64,000 nt of DNA. It comes from Limenecus sp048360435 (GTDB taxonomy: Bacteria > Cyanobacteriota > Vampirovibrionia > Gastranaerophilales > Gastranaerophilaceae). The DNA lies in contig DBGCOP010000009.1 of assembly GCA_048360435.1 (NCBI GenBank), forward strand, positions 142,272-206,271, given 5' to 3'. The position numbers were made by a program, and so were the translations under genes. Numbering within the stretch: the first letter of the stretch is position 1; each line of letters opens with the position of its first letter. The notes beneath the pieces are model-generated. The model saw only the letters and a list, made by a program, of their open reading frames with translations. It searched no databases and had not been told where the DNA came from. This document shows, one piece after another, positions 25,688 through 33,835 of the stretch.

Positions 25688-26011
25688 ATGGATATGTACG
25701 ATATCGAACTAGAAGATAAAGAGCTGAAAGAAGTCGGTCTGGAACTAATGTTTTTGACCCCTGAAAAATGCAGCCATGACGACGGAATCACAGCTGTTGA
25801 ACTCAGTCGACATTTAAATATGCCGTTAGACACTGTAAAAAAGAAATTAAAAATTCTTTTTGATAAAGGAATCGTACAGGTAAAAGGGATAAACCCGAAA
25901 ATATGGAAATTTAACGAGTACAACTTTCAAAGAATGAATGAAGAAGACGAAGTTTATATATTGCTTTGCAGCTTTGATGACGTAGATTTTGATAAATATT
26001 TTTCTTATTAA
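25688..26011 (+). CDS. Small winged-helix-like protein
   Basis: 107 residues. The middle part reads as a helix-turn-helix with wing: 'GITAVELSRHLNMPLDTVKK' and then 'LKILFDKGIVQVKGINPKIW'. Acidic segments flank it at both ends ('MDMYDIELEDKELKEVG', 'EEDEVYILLCSFDDVDFD'). It could be a transcription regulator or a segregation-type winged helix; no specific family recognised. The stop overlaps the convergent tmk stop by a few bases. No strong ribosome-binding site, and the ATG at 25694 is an alternative start. Confidence 0.6.
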   Translation: MDMYDIELEDKELKEVGLELMFLTPEKCSHDDGITAVELSRHLNMPLDTVKKKLKILFDKGIVQVKGINPKIWKFNEYNFQRMNEEDEVYILLCSFDDVDFDKYFSY

Positions 26012-26622
26012 TTCAAAAACTCATCCAAAATTGCTTTTGTGTCATCAAAAACTTTCTCAATAGAATTATTTGCATTAACAACTTTTACCCTTTGCGGTTC
26101 CTGATGCGCTATTTCCAAATAACCGCTTCTGACTTTTTTATGAAACTCAATGCCGGCAGCTTCCATTCTGTCTTTTTCAGAACCAATTCGTGTTTGAGCA
26201 ACATCGGTTGCAACATCAAACACAAAAGTCAAATCAGGCCTTATATCACCCGTTGCGAGATTATTAAGATATTTAAGCTGCTCGATATTCTCGCCTCTGC
26301 CATAGCCCTGATAAGCAATTGTTGAATCAGTGTGTCTGTCACAGATAACTATTTTGCCTGCATCAACAGCCGGTTTTATAATGTTAGCTATATGCTGTGC
26401 TCTGTCAGCCAAGAATAAAAAAGCTTCACACATAGGAGCAACATCACCTTCATAATGAAGAAGAAGTTGTCTTATATTTTGTCCGAGTCCTTTTGCCCCC
26501 GGTTCTCTTGTCCAAAGAACTTCATAGCCTTTGTTTCTTAAATACTCTAAAACAAGCTCAGACTGAGTTGTTTTTCCACAACCGTCAGCACCTTCAAATG
26601 TAATAAAATAGCCTTTTTTCAC
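26008..26622 (-). CDS. tmk: Thymidylate kinase
   Basis: Phosphorylates dTMP to dTDP. Motifs: P-loop 'FEGADGCGKTTQ', 'TREPGAKGLGQNIRQLLL' and 'CDRHTDSTIAYQGYGRG' (Asp-Arg substrate block). I favour the GTG at 26622, giving an N-terminus MKKGYFITFEG typical for the family. The longer TTG start at 26646 would overlap the serS stop and add an unmatched leader. Directly downstream of serS. Confidence 0.92.
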   Translation of the reverse strand: MKKGYFITFEGADGCGKTTQSELVLEYLRNKGYEVLWTREPGAKGLGQNIRQLLLHYEGDVAPMCEAFLFLADRAQHIANIIKPAVDAGKIVICDRHTDSTIAYQGYGRGENIEQLKYLNNLATGDIRPDLTFVFDVATDVAQTRIGSEKDRMEAAGIEFHKKVRSGYLEIAHQEPQRVKVVNANNSIEKVFDDTKAILDEFLN

Positions 26623-26632
26623 AATTCTGAGC

Positions 26633-27898
26633 CTATATTCTGTCAAAACCTGTATATTTTTGAAGAACTTCAGGAATTAGAATTGTACCGTCTTCTTGTT
26701 GGAAGTTTTCAACTATTGCCGCAAAAGTTCTTCCAACCGCCAAACCTGAACCATTCATTGTATAACAGTAGTTAACTTTTCCCGTTGACTTGCTTCTGTA
26801 TTTAAGACCGGCACGTCTTGCCTGGAAATCACCGAATACAGAACAGCTTGAAATTTCCTTATAATCATTATAAGAAGGCATCCAAACCTCAAGGTCATAG
26901 CATTTTCTAGCTGAAAAACCTATATCACCGGAACTGAGCTCAACTCTTCTGTATGGAAGACCAAGCATTTCAAGCATTTCTTCCGCATCTCTTGTCAATT
27001 TTTCGTGTTCTTCAGGAGCTTGTTCAGGTGTAGTAAGTTTCACAAGCTCAACTTTATTGAACTGATGAACACGTATCAAGCCTCTTGTATCTTTTCCGGC
27101 AGAACCTGCTTCTCTTCTAAAGCACGGTGTATAAGCTGTCATACATTTAGGCAAATCATCTTCCGACAAAATTTCATTGCAATAAATATTAGTAACAGGC
27201 ACTTCTGCTGTCGGAATCAGATATAAATCTTCATCTACACATTTGTACATATCTTCTTTAAACTTAGGCAGCTGCCCTGTCCCTGTCATAGCAGCACCAT
27301 TAACCAAGACAGGCGGAAGAATTTCTTCGTAACCGTGCTTTGTTGTATGAACATCAAGGAAAAAGTTTATAATAGCTCTTTCCAATCTGGCACCTTTACC
27401 TTTATAAATATAAAATCTCGATTGAGAAATTTTTACGCCTCTTTCAAAATCAACCAGGTCTTTTTCAACTGTCAAATCCCAGTGAGGCTTTTGTTCAAAA
27501 GAAGGTTTAACAACCTCACCCACAACTTTTTTAACAACATTAGCCGAATCATCAGCACCAATCGGGGTTGTTTCACAAGGCATATTAGGTATACTCAGAA
27601 GTAAATTTTTCTGTTTTTCATTCAGCTCAAGTTCTTTTTCTTCAAGAGATTTTATGTCATCCCCTAATTTTCTGACTTCTTCTTGAATAGAATCAGTATT
27701 CTCACCGTTTTTTTTCATCAAACCTATTTTTTGTGATTCAGATTTTCTTTTTGCTCGAAGTTCGTCAGCTTCTGTTTGTACTTTTCTTCTTTCAACATCT
27801 ATTTCAAGAACAGCATCAATGCTGAGTTCAGGATTTCTTCTTTTCAAAAGTTCATTAACCTTTTCAGGATTCTCTCTGATAATTTTGATGTCCAACAT
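26633..27898 (-). CDS. serS: Seryl-tRNA synthetase
   Basis: Class II synthetase that charges tRNA-Ser. The N-terminal tRNA-binding coiled-coil arm (residues about 25-110) is followed by motif 2 'TPCFRREAGSAGKDTRGLIR' and motif 3 'TMNGSGLAVGRTFAAIVE'. The 421-residue length is standard. It probably shares a transcript with tmk. Confidence 0.96.
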   Translation of the reverse strand: MLDIKIIRENPEKVNELLKRRNPELSIDAVLEIDVERRKVQTEADELRAKRKSESQKIGLMKKNGENTDSIQEEVRKLGDDIKSLEEKELELNEKQKNLLLSIPNMPCETTPIGADDSANVVKKVVGEVVKPSFEQKPHWDLTVEKDLVDFERGVKISQSRFYIYKGKGARLERAIINFFLDVHTTKHGYEEILPPVLVNGAAMTGTGQLPKFKEDMYKCVDEDLYLIPTAEVPVTNIYCNEILSEDDLPKCMTAYTPCFRREAGSAGKDTRGLIRVHQFNKVELVKLTTPEQAPEEHEKLTRDAEEMLEMLGLPYRRVELSSGDIGFSARKCYDLEVWMPSYNDYKEISSCSVFGDFQARRAGLKYRSKSTGKVNYCYTMNGSGLAVGRTFAAIVENFQQEDGTILIPEVLQKYTGFDRI

Positions 27899-27986
27899 AA
27901 AAAAACTCTTTCTTTTTCTGATATCACGTACCTAGATTCTATAAAAAAACAATTGAAAAATCCAGAAAATTAATTAAAATAAATAT

Positions 27987-28565
27987 ATGAAAAGATTTTT
28001 TACATTTTTTTTAGTTTTAATGCTCTCTTTTTTGCTTATACAAAAAAACACTTTTGCCGAAACAAATCTGAGAAATTATAAATCAATTCAATTGGCAAAA
28101 GGGTCTTTTCTAAAAGCTATAAGTCAGAGAGAAATTTCCACATCGAATGTAAAAGCAGGCGATGTTGAATATTTTATAAATCCGGCAGATGTTTTTGTCG
28201 GCACATCCAATGTTATTCCGAAAGATTCAGTTTACCTCGGAGTTGTAGAAGAAGTTATGGAGGCTGTTGAAGGCATCAACGCATCCATGAAAATAAAAAT
28301 ATACAAAGTGATAACCCCAGATAGAAATGAATTTTCAATTGATGCAAATGTTTTTTGGAAAGGCTCAACAACAATAGGAGGAGACCTGTCAGAAGTAGCT
28401 TATTATGTAAGAATGCCTCACTATCCAGGAGATTGGAAAAAAGGGGCATTACAACTTGTGCCGACATCAATTCGAGAACATGGAAAACCCACAGTAATCA
28501 GAGCAGGTGAAGAAGTAACTTTCATAATCAACAATGAACATAGTCTTTACAAGCCTATTAAATAA
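27987..28565 (+). CDS. Exported protein of unknown function
   Basis: 192 residues with a clear signal peptide ('MKRFFTFFLVLMLSFLLIQ', cleavage after 'NTFA'). The mature part is predicted mostly beta, with 'GDVEYFINPADVFVGTSNVI' and 'VFWKGSTTIGGDLSEVAY'. No catalytic motif is visible and no family recognised. Likely periplasmic or surface-located. Confidence 0.7.
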   Translation: MKRFFTFFLVLMLSFLLIQKNTFAETNLRNYKSIQLAKGSFLKAISQREISTSNVKAGDVEYFINPADVFVGTSNVIPKDSVYLGVVEEVMEAVEGINASMKIKIYKVITPDRNEFSIDANVFWKGSTTIGGDLSEVAYYVRMPHYPGDWKKGALQLVPTSIREHGKPTVIRAGEEVTFIINNEHSLYKPIK

Positions 28566-28651
28566 CCATTACAGTTACTTAATAGTGCACTCAAAACAGT
28601 TGATATATTTTTATTTTTTATTTATATATATCATTAATAAATTACGATGTA

Positions 28652-29617
28652 ATGTGGGTCATGCCGGATAAGAAGAGTCTCGATTTTAATATTATCGCAT
28701 CTGACTGTCAGATAGCTACTGATATTGACAGTAACGAAGTCATCGACCTTTTAAACGGATTAAAACAGAAATTTACAGAGATAGAACTTATTGCCATATT
28801 CAATTATTTTCTTAAAATTGAATACCGTCCTGATGTACTTACTTATTTAATCAAAGAATTAGACAAATACAAAGACTCATCTTCACTAGATCCGCTTACG
28901 AACCTGCTTTTGATGAAAGACAGAACGCCTAATGCGGACTATTCAAAAGACCAATATACTAATGTAAGAGTTTTATGCGCAAAAGCAATATCCAATCTGA
29001 AAGATCACAGTTCAGTCCACACATTTTTATATTGTTTGAATGATAAAAATGAAAATTACAAAATTAGACTAAGCTGTGCGGATGCACTGGGGAAATTAGG
29101 TGACAAATATGCAGTAACAACACTAATGGATGTTGTATCTGATGAAGAAGAAAAATCCGTTTACATCAGAGAATCAGCAGCAGTAGCGCTTGGACTCATA
29201 GGGGACTTGAGAGCAGTAGACTCTCTTGTAAATATTCTTGAGACAAAAAACGGAATAATGGACAAATTCACTTATCTCAAAGAAAAAGTAGTAGAAGCCA
29301 TATGCAAACTCAATCCAAACAATGACAGAGTGTATAAAGCTTTAAAAAACTCACTTTCAGATGAAAATCCACAGGTTAGAATTAATGCAATAGAAGCACT
29401 AATGGACTACGAAACAGAAGAAGCGCATGAGCTAATTGAAACAATGCTTAAAGATGAAGACGAAGAGGTTCAAAGAAATGCCGTTATTGCACTTTTCAAT
29501 ATCAAAGGAGAGGAAATCTTAAATAGAATAATACTCGACCCTCAGTACAGTGAAATTTGTAAAGACGAAGCCAAAAATATACTGGAAGACGAAAAAACAT
29601 ATGAAGATATCAACTAA
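28652..29617 (+). CDS. HEAT-repeat protein
   Basis: 321 residues. From about residue 105 the protein is built of HEAT/PBS-lyase-type repeats, for example 'IRLSCADALGKLGDKYAVTT', 'IRESAAVALGLIGDLRAVDS', 'VRINAIEALMDYETEEAHEL' and 'VQRNAVIALFNIKGEEIL'. HEAT arrays bind proteins, and in cyanobacteria related arrays act on phycobilins, which is not implied here. No signal peptide. The ATG at 28661 is an equally possible start. The end overlaps the start of queC by 17 bases. Confidence 0.85.
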   Translation: MWVMPDKKSLDFNIIASDCQIATDIDSNEVIDLLNGLKQKFTEIELIAIFNYFLKIEYRPDVLTYLIKELDKYKDSSSLDPLTNLLLMKDRTPNADYSKDQYTNVRVLCAKAISNLKDHSSVHTFLYCLNDKNENYKIRLSCADALGKLGDKYAVTTLMDVVSDEEEKSVYIRESAAVALGLIGDLRAVDSLVNILETKNGIMDKFTYLKEKVVEAICKLNPNNDRVYKALKNSLSDENPQVRINAIEALMDYETEEAHELIETMLKDEDEEVQRNAVIALFNIKGEEILNRIILDPQYSEICKDEAKNILEDEKTYEDIN

Positions 29618-30302
29618 AAAAACAGGAGTAATTCTTTTATCTGGAGGGCTTGATTCTGTTGTTTCGCTTGCTTTTTTGCAAAACGAAATAGATTTTAAAC
29701 TGGCATTAACATTTGATTACGGTCAAAAGTCTTTTCAAAAAGAACTTGAAGCTTCAAAAAACATAGCGAAGTACTTCAAAATTGAGCACAAATGTATAAA
29801 ATTAGACTGGCTGCAAAAAATAACAAAGACCTCTCTTGTATCAAAAGAAAGTATCCCTGATATAACAGAAAAAAATCTGGATAATGAAGATATAACAATT
29901 CAGAGTATGAAAAATGTCTGGGTGCCTAACAGAAACGGATTATTCATAAACATAGCAGCATCGTTTGCAGATTCGTTCGGCTACGACTATATAGTTATTG
30001 GGGCAAACAAAGAAGAAGCAGCAACATTCTCTGATAACTCAAAAGCATTCATTAAAAAGATAAACCGGTCTTTGGAATATTCTACAAATTACAAAACAAA
30101 AGTAATTGCGCCTTTAATAGACATGAAGAAAAATGAAATTGTAAAAAAGGCAGTTGAATTAAAAGCACCTTTAAAATTTATAAACAGTTGTTACAATAAT
30201 ACAAAAAAACATTGCGGAAGATGTGAATCTTGTAACAGACTAAAAAGAGCATTGAAAAATATTAATCAGGAAGAGATATTAAAAGAACTATTTGAGGATT
30301 AA
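29601..30302 (+). CDS. queC: 7-cyano-7-deazaguanine synthase
   Basis: Makes preQ0 for queuosine tRNA modification. PP-loop motif 'VILLSGGLDSVVSLAF' at the N-terminus, 'VWVPNRNGLFINIAASFA' in the middle, and the C-terminal zinc site 'CYNNTKKHCGRCESCNRL'. I chose the ATG at 29601 because the PP-loop then sits at the usual distance; an upstream ATG at 29550 lies inside the HEAT gene. No other queuosine gene is in the window. Confidence 0.93.
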   Translation: MKISTKKTGVILLSGGLDSVVSLAFLQNEIDFKLALTFDYGQKSFQKELEASKNIAKYFKIEHKCIKLDWLQKITKTSLVSKESIPDITEKNLDNEDITIQSMKNVWVPNRNGLFINIAASFADSFGYDYIVIGANKEEAATFSDNSKAFIKKINRSLEYSTNYKTKVIAPLIDMKKNEIVKKAVELKAPLKFINSCYNNTKKHCGRCESCNRLKRALKNINQEEILKELFED

Positions 30303-30303
30303 A

Positions 30304-30879
30304 ATGAAGTCATTATTCATAGAAAACGAAATAAAGTACATAGGAAGCCAGCTCGCCCCGCATTGGATATATAAAAACTTTCACATACTGGGAGACGCAA
30401 TCGTTTCATTCATAGGTGAAATGGATGTAAAAATTACAGAGATGGTTGATATAGAAGATGTTATTTCCAACTCACCCATTTACAGCAAAAAAATGGTTAG
30501 TTTTATAATTGAACAATTTGAAATCAGCCTGTCTGAGTGTGTGCTGAGACAGAGATTCTTAATATGCATAATTATTGAAGAACTCAGAAAAATTCTGGGT
30601 GATAAATTTAAAATCACAAGAAGCGGTGATGACATTTTTGTAAATATAAACGGAAAAGACAAAAAACTTTCAGTTTCTATTGCAACAAAATCAATTACCT
30701 CAGGGCTAATCCACACAGGACTTAATATAGATCCGACAGGTGCTCCAGTTGATGCGTGCGGGCTGACAACAGATCTTGGTATTACGGATATTGAAGGATT
30801 TGCCAGAAATATCATGAAACGATATATTGAAGAAAACAATGAAATGAAAGATGCAGTTTGTAAAGTTAGGGGAGTTTAA
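30304..30879 (+). CDS. DUF366 family protein
   Basis: 191 residues resembling the archaeal/bacterial DUF366 family: 'GSQLAPHWIYKNFHILGDAI', 'VSFIGEMDVKITEMVDIEDV', 'LSECVLRQRFLICIIIEEL' and 'KKLSVSIATKSITSGLIHTG'. The biochemical role is unknown to me. The start is set by GAGG 7 bases upstream, overlapping the end of queC; the tight coupling suggests a link to deazaguanine or tRNA modification, which is inference. Confidence 0.72.
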   Translation: MKSLFIENEIKYIGSQLAPHWIYKNFHILGDAIVSFIGEMDVKITEMVDIEDVISNSPIYSKKMVSFIIEQFEISLSECVLRQRFLICIIIEELRKILGDKFKITRSGDDIFVNINGKDKKLSVSIATKSITSGLIHTGLNIDPTGAPVDACGLTTDLGITDIEGFARNIMKRYIEENNEMKDAVCKVRGV

Positions 30880-30882
30880 TAT

Positions 30883-31557
30883 ATGGCAATAAGAAATTCA
30901 AAAAAAGTTAAACAAACTTGGGCTTTGTTTATAGTCACATTCCTTGTTTCTCTTGTAATAATTACATATTTTATTAAAAGCTTCTCACCGAACGTAGATG
31001 TAGAAATAGGTTCTGACGAAGAACAAACCGTTGAAGAGAACTCTTCTGACAGCGATGTAAAAAAAGCCATAGATGACAGACTCAGATGGATACAGATGGA
31101 AGATAATATGCCCGGTGTCTCAAAACGTGACGAAAACCAGAGCGAAGATATAACATATATGGATAATGACAAGAAAAAGACTGATACGGATAAAGAAACA
31201 CAACCCAAAGAAGAAGACAACACTTCAAAAGCTAAACAGGGAGAGCTGGCACCAATTGAATATGTAAACCCCAAACATCAAATTACCCAGCCGCCTGTAC
31301 CTGCTCAGACAACAGCACCGGCAGCAGAGCCTTTTAAAATGTCAAAAGTTTATGTCGGCTCATACCCGACAATTGAACAGGCAATTCAGGCACAAAACAA
31401 ACTTATGAATACACCAATCTCTGTCAGCCCGTTCGTAAAAGAAGTTAACGGAAGCTATGTCCTTCAAGCAGGCTCATATGCAAATGCAGGCAAGGCAGAA
31501 GCTGTGGCAAGAGAAATTAATTCAGTAGGCTTCCATGCCAGAGTTGTAAAAGAATAA
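30883..31557 (+). CDS. SPOR-domain membrane protein
   Basis: One N-terminal transmembrane helix (residues about 13-32, 'WALFIVTFLVSLVIITYFI') is followed by a charged, Pro/Thr-rich periplasmic linker and a C-terminal SPOR domain (about 145-224: 'SKVYVGSYPTIEQAIQAQNK', 'GSYVLQAGSYANAGKAEAVA'). SPOR domains bind denuded septal peptidoglycan, so a cell-division or cell-wall role is likely. It begins 3 bases after the DUF366 stop. Confidence 0.88.
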   Translation: MAIRNSKKVKQTWALFIVTFLVSLVIITYFIKSFSPNVDVEIGSDEEQTVEENSSDSDVKKAIDDRLRWIQMEDNMPGVSKRDENQSEDITYMDNDKKKTDTDKETQPKEEDNTSKAKQGELAPIEYVNPKHQITQPPVPAQTTAPAAEPFKMSKVYVGSYPTIEQAIQAQNKLMNTPISVSPFVKEVNGSYVLQAGSYANAGKAEAVAREINSVGFHARVVKE

Positions 31558-31595
31558 AAAGATTACTTTATCTTTACAAAACCCTAAATATAGCG

Positions 31596-31629
31596 TTGAC
31601 AAAGGGTTTTGTTTATAGAATTATATAAT
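31596..31629 (+). promoter_or_regulatory. Candidate promoter of the rpsL-rpsG operon
   Basis: TTGACA at 31596-31601 and TATAAT at 31624-31629. The 22-base spacer is too long for a standard sigma-70 promoter, so one of the hexamers may be a different one (TAGAAT at 31616 gives 14). Placed here as the best candidate before the leader. Confidence 0.35.
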
Positions 31630-31639
31630 TGTATCTCTA

Positions 31640-31735
31640 TCGGGAGTACAGGTTTGTGCTGAACACTGATTTTCGAAAAAGATATGACGCACAGGGCGTC
31701 GTTGCAAACCCTGTAAGGGCTAAGGTGTTAAACCC
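31640..31735 (+). promoter_or_regulatory. Structured 5' leader of rpsL
   Basis: ACAGGTTTG (31648-31656) can pair with CAAACCCTGT (31705-31714), leaving one bulged C. Inside lies the hairpin GACGC-acagg-GCGTC (31686-31700). GAACAC at 31661 and GGTGTT at 31724 offer an alternative pairing. This is consistent with a ribosomal-protein autoregulatory leader. No known riboswitch consensus fits. Confidence 0.4.
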
Positions 31736-31778
31736 TAACCAAATGATTAATAATTAAATTTATATACAAGGAGAAAAC

Positions 31779-32162
31779 ATGCCAACAATTGCACAATTGG
31801 TAAGAAAAGAACGTAAAAGTTCAGTTGATAAAACAAAATCACCGGCTCTTACAAACTGCCCTCAAAGACGCGGCGTTTGCACAAGAGTTTATACAACTAC
31901 ACCGAAAAAACCTAACTCAGCATTGAGAAAAGTTGCAAGGGTTAGATTGACTAACGGTTTTGAAGTTACATCTTACATTCCGGGTATCGGTCACAACCTT
32001 CAAGAACACAGTGTTGTTCTTATCAGAGGCGGAAGGGTAAAAGACCTTCCTGGTGTTAGATACCACATTGTCAGAGGCACATTGGATACAGCAGGTGTTG
32101 CCAACAGAGCACAAAGCAGATCCAAATACGGTGCTAAAAAAGCTAAAGCAGCTAAAAAGTAA
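31779..32162 (+). CDS. rpsL: Ribosomal protein S12
   Basis: 127 residues, unmistakable: 'MPTIAQLVRKERK' start, 'CPQRRGVCTRVYTTTPKKPN' (decoding-centre loop with the streptomycin-site Lys) and 'GGRVKDLPGVRYHIVRG'. AAGGAG lies 7-8 bases before the ATG. First gene of an S12-S7 operon with a structured leader upstream. Confidence 0.98.
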   Translation: MPTIAQLVRKERKSSVDKTKSPALTNCPQRRGVCTRVYTTTPKKPNSALRKVARVRLTNGFEVTSYIPGIGHNLQEHSVVLIRGGRVKDLPGVRYHIVRGTLDTAGVANRAQSRSKYGAKKAKAAKK

Positions 32163-32201
32163 GCTGATTTGTTAAGTATTTAAAGAAAAGGAATCATAAA
32201 G

Positions 32202-32672
32202 ATGTCAAGAAGAAATAAACCGCCGAAAAGAATACCGGCACCGGATGCAATATACAATAGTGTAGATATCGCTAAATTCATCAACAGATTGATGAGAAGA
32301 GGCAAAAAATCTATTGCTGAAAAGATTTTCTATGAAACAATGGAAGCAATCAAAGAAAGAACCAAAGAAGATCCAATCGAAATCTTAAACAAAGCTTTTA
32401 CCAACACTACTCCTCTTTTGGAAGTTAAAGCAAGAAGAATCGGTGGTTCAACTTACCAGGTTCCTGTTGAAGTTAAACCTGACAGAGGGAAAGGTCTTGC
32501 TGCTATTTGGATGATTGATTCAGCTAAGAAAAGACACGGAAAATCAATGAAAGAAAAATTAACAGCAGAACTCATTGATGCATCAAACGGCAACGGCGCA
32601 GCATGCAAAAAACGTGAAGACACTCACAAAATGGCTGAAGCAAACAAAGCATTTGCTCATTACAGATATTAA
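32202..32672 (+). CDS. rpsG: Ribosomal protein S7
   Basis: 156 residues: 'RRNKPPKRIPAPDAIYNSVD', 'FINRLMRRGKKSIAEKIFY', 'VKARRIGGSTYQVPVEVKPD', 'NKAFAHYRY'. Binds 16S rRNA and nucleates the 30S head. The operon ends here with a terminator; fusA and tuf, which usually follow, are absent. Confidence 0.98.
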   Translation: MSRRNKPPKRIPAPDAIYNSVDIAKFINRLMRRGKKSIAEKIFYETMEAIKERTKEDPIEILNKAFTNTTPLLEVKARRIGGSTYQVPVEVKPDRGKGLAAIWMIDSAKKRHGKSMKEKLTAELIDASNGNGAACKKREDTHKMAEANKAFAHYRY

Positions 32673-32697
32673 TTCTAAGTTTATTAGAAATATAAGT

Positions 32698-32730
32698 AAA
32701 AGAGTCCTGAAATCAGGGCTCTTTTCTTTT
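32698..32730 (+). terminator. Rho-independent terminator of rpsL-rpsG
   Basis: AAAAGAGTCCT-gaaatc-AGGGCTCTTTT with one G-T pair, followed by a T-rich run, 25 bases after the rpsG stop. Confidence 0.88.
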
Positions 32731-32731
32731 C

Positions 32732-32749
32732 TTAACAATCTGTTACAAT
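32732..32749 (+). promoter_or_regulatory. HLR1-like direct repeat
   Basis: TTAACAATCTGTTACAAT. The second half-site (GTTACAAT) fits HLR1 exactly; the first has one mismatch. 10-bp period. It lies upstream of putative transcript B. Confidence 0.4.
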
Positions 32750-32832
32750 CAATTTTTTATACACAAAGTATATACAATTAAAAAAAATTGCTACCTAAAA
32801 TTCCAAAAAGTATATACTCATTTTTCAAATCT

Positions 32833-32850
32833 TTAATATTTCTTAATATT
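32833..32850 (+). promoter_or_regulatory. Degenerate HLR1-like direct repeat
   Basis: TTAATATTTCTTAATATT. Two TTAATA units with 10-bp period, 16 bases after a GTATATAC box (32810-32817). It has the same TTTC spacer as the sites at 23419 and 25149. The match to HLR1 is weaker (C to T). Confidence 0.25.
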
Positions 32851-32894
32851 TGAAAAAATTGTAAGAAACAGTCCAGGCAATTATTTCATTTTGA

Positions 32895-33032
32895 TATACT
32901 TTATATAAACATAAGAGATAAATAAAAATAAAGAAAACAAACTAGACTAATTGATTTTAATAAACTTAAAACTATAAATGGAACGGGAATAGGTATTTAA
33001 CACGAGGCTATTAAAAAAAGCCTCTTTTTTTT
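32895..33032 (+). ncRNA. Putative small transcript B (promoter-like box to terminator)
   Basis: TATACTTTATATAAACATAA (32895-32914) resembles the box of locus A. About 90 A-rich bases follow, then GAGGCT-attaaaaaa-AGCCTC plus T8 (33004-33032). No ORF is visible. The terminator leads directly into 44-bp repeat copy 2. Confidence 0.4.
33004..33032 (+). terminator. Rho-independent terminator of transcript B
   Basis: Stem GAGGCT/AGCCTC, A-rich loop, T8. It abuts the 44-bp repeat at 33033. Confidence 0.85.
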
Positions 33033-33076
33033 GACAAAATGAACAGGCGCAGCGAAGCGAGCCTAGTGAACTTGTC
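33033..33076. repeat. 44-bp hairpin repeat, copy 2
   Basis: 43 of 44 positions identical to the copy at 25367-25410, starting directly after a terminator T-run. It is followed at 33096-33124 by a short segment (CTAAAAATGCTATCACGAAT...) resembling the start of the 69-bp units at 25460. Confidence 0.85.
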
Positions 33077-33127
33077 TGCGAAGTCGAAGACTCAGCTAAA
33101 AATGCTATCACGAATAAACAGCAGATT

Positions 33128-33763
33128 TTATGCTCTTCCTATATCAAAGTGCCAGCGTTCTTTAACTTTTTTGAAATCACCGCCCCAACGGAAGCCTATG
33201 GATTTTGCATAATCAGCAAGTTTCTTATAATCTGCATCAGAACCGCCTTCTATATGCAAATCAACAGCTCTTCCTTGACAATGAAGAGAATTTTTAGCCG
33301 CTAAATTAGGTTTGCGCCTAATTAAGTCAGCCTGTTCAGCCTGTGTTCTATAACCGCTTGTTATAGAAACCTTCATTCCCTGTGATTTTGCCCAGTCCAA
33401 AAGCTGCATTGTTTTTTGCTGCATTGTTGGATCCAGTTTTGATATCTTATCGCCATCACTTCCGTATTTATTATAATCGTATGGCCTAAAGTTATCAGCA
33501 ACCCAAGGCTCCGGTATGTGGTTAATTTTTATATTACTCAATACCTGCAAAAGAACTTTCATAAATTCTTGCTGCATTTTTTCCTGATTCATGAGCATAG
33601 TTGTACAAAAAGTATCAACATTTCCAACTGACATATCCACAGGAAACATACCGAATCCAACAGAATTTATGCCAAGAGTGTCAGGCATACCCACAGGTTG
33701 AAACGGTGTCAAACCTGATAAACAATTGTTATTAAGATTAAAGAAATTCAGTGGTCCTGCCAA
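33128..33763 (-). CDS. M15-family D-Ala-D-Ala carboxypeptidase-like peptidase
   Basis: The C-terminal 110 residues form an M15 (VanY/peptidase M15A) zinc-peptidase domain: 'ITSGYRTQAEQADLIR', 'HCQGRAVDLH' (first zinc His and Asp) and 'ERWHFD' (last His). Such enzymes trim peptidoglycan stem peptides or act as endolysins. The first 80 residues are Asn/Phe/Gly/Met-rich with no signal peptide, odd for a wall enzyme. The start is TTG at 33763, supported by AAGGGA just upstream. Confidence 0.82.
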   Translation of the reverse strand: MAGPLNFFNLNNNCLSGLTPFQPVGMPDTLGINSVGFGMFPVDMSVGNVDTFCTTMLMNQEKMQQEFMKVLLQVLSNIKINHIPEPWVADNFRPYDYNKYGSDGDKISKLDPTMQQKTMQLLDWAKSQGMKVSITSGYRTQAEQADLIRRKPNLAAKNSLHCQGRAVDLHIEGGSDADYKKLADYAKSIGFRWGGDFKKVKERWHFDIGRA

Positions 33764-33835
33764 AATTATTCCCTTATAAAATATCCCTTATATTAATAAA
33801 GTAAATTTCATGAAAAATATTGACAAAAATGATAT

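Noticed and set aside
31640..31735. Resemblance of the rpsL leader (GACGCACAGGGC, CAAACC) to a c-di-GMP-I (GEMM) riboswitch
   Set aside because: The words occur in the wrong order and the tetraloop-receptor arrangement is missing; kept only as an unclassified structured leader.
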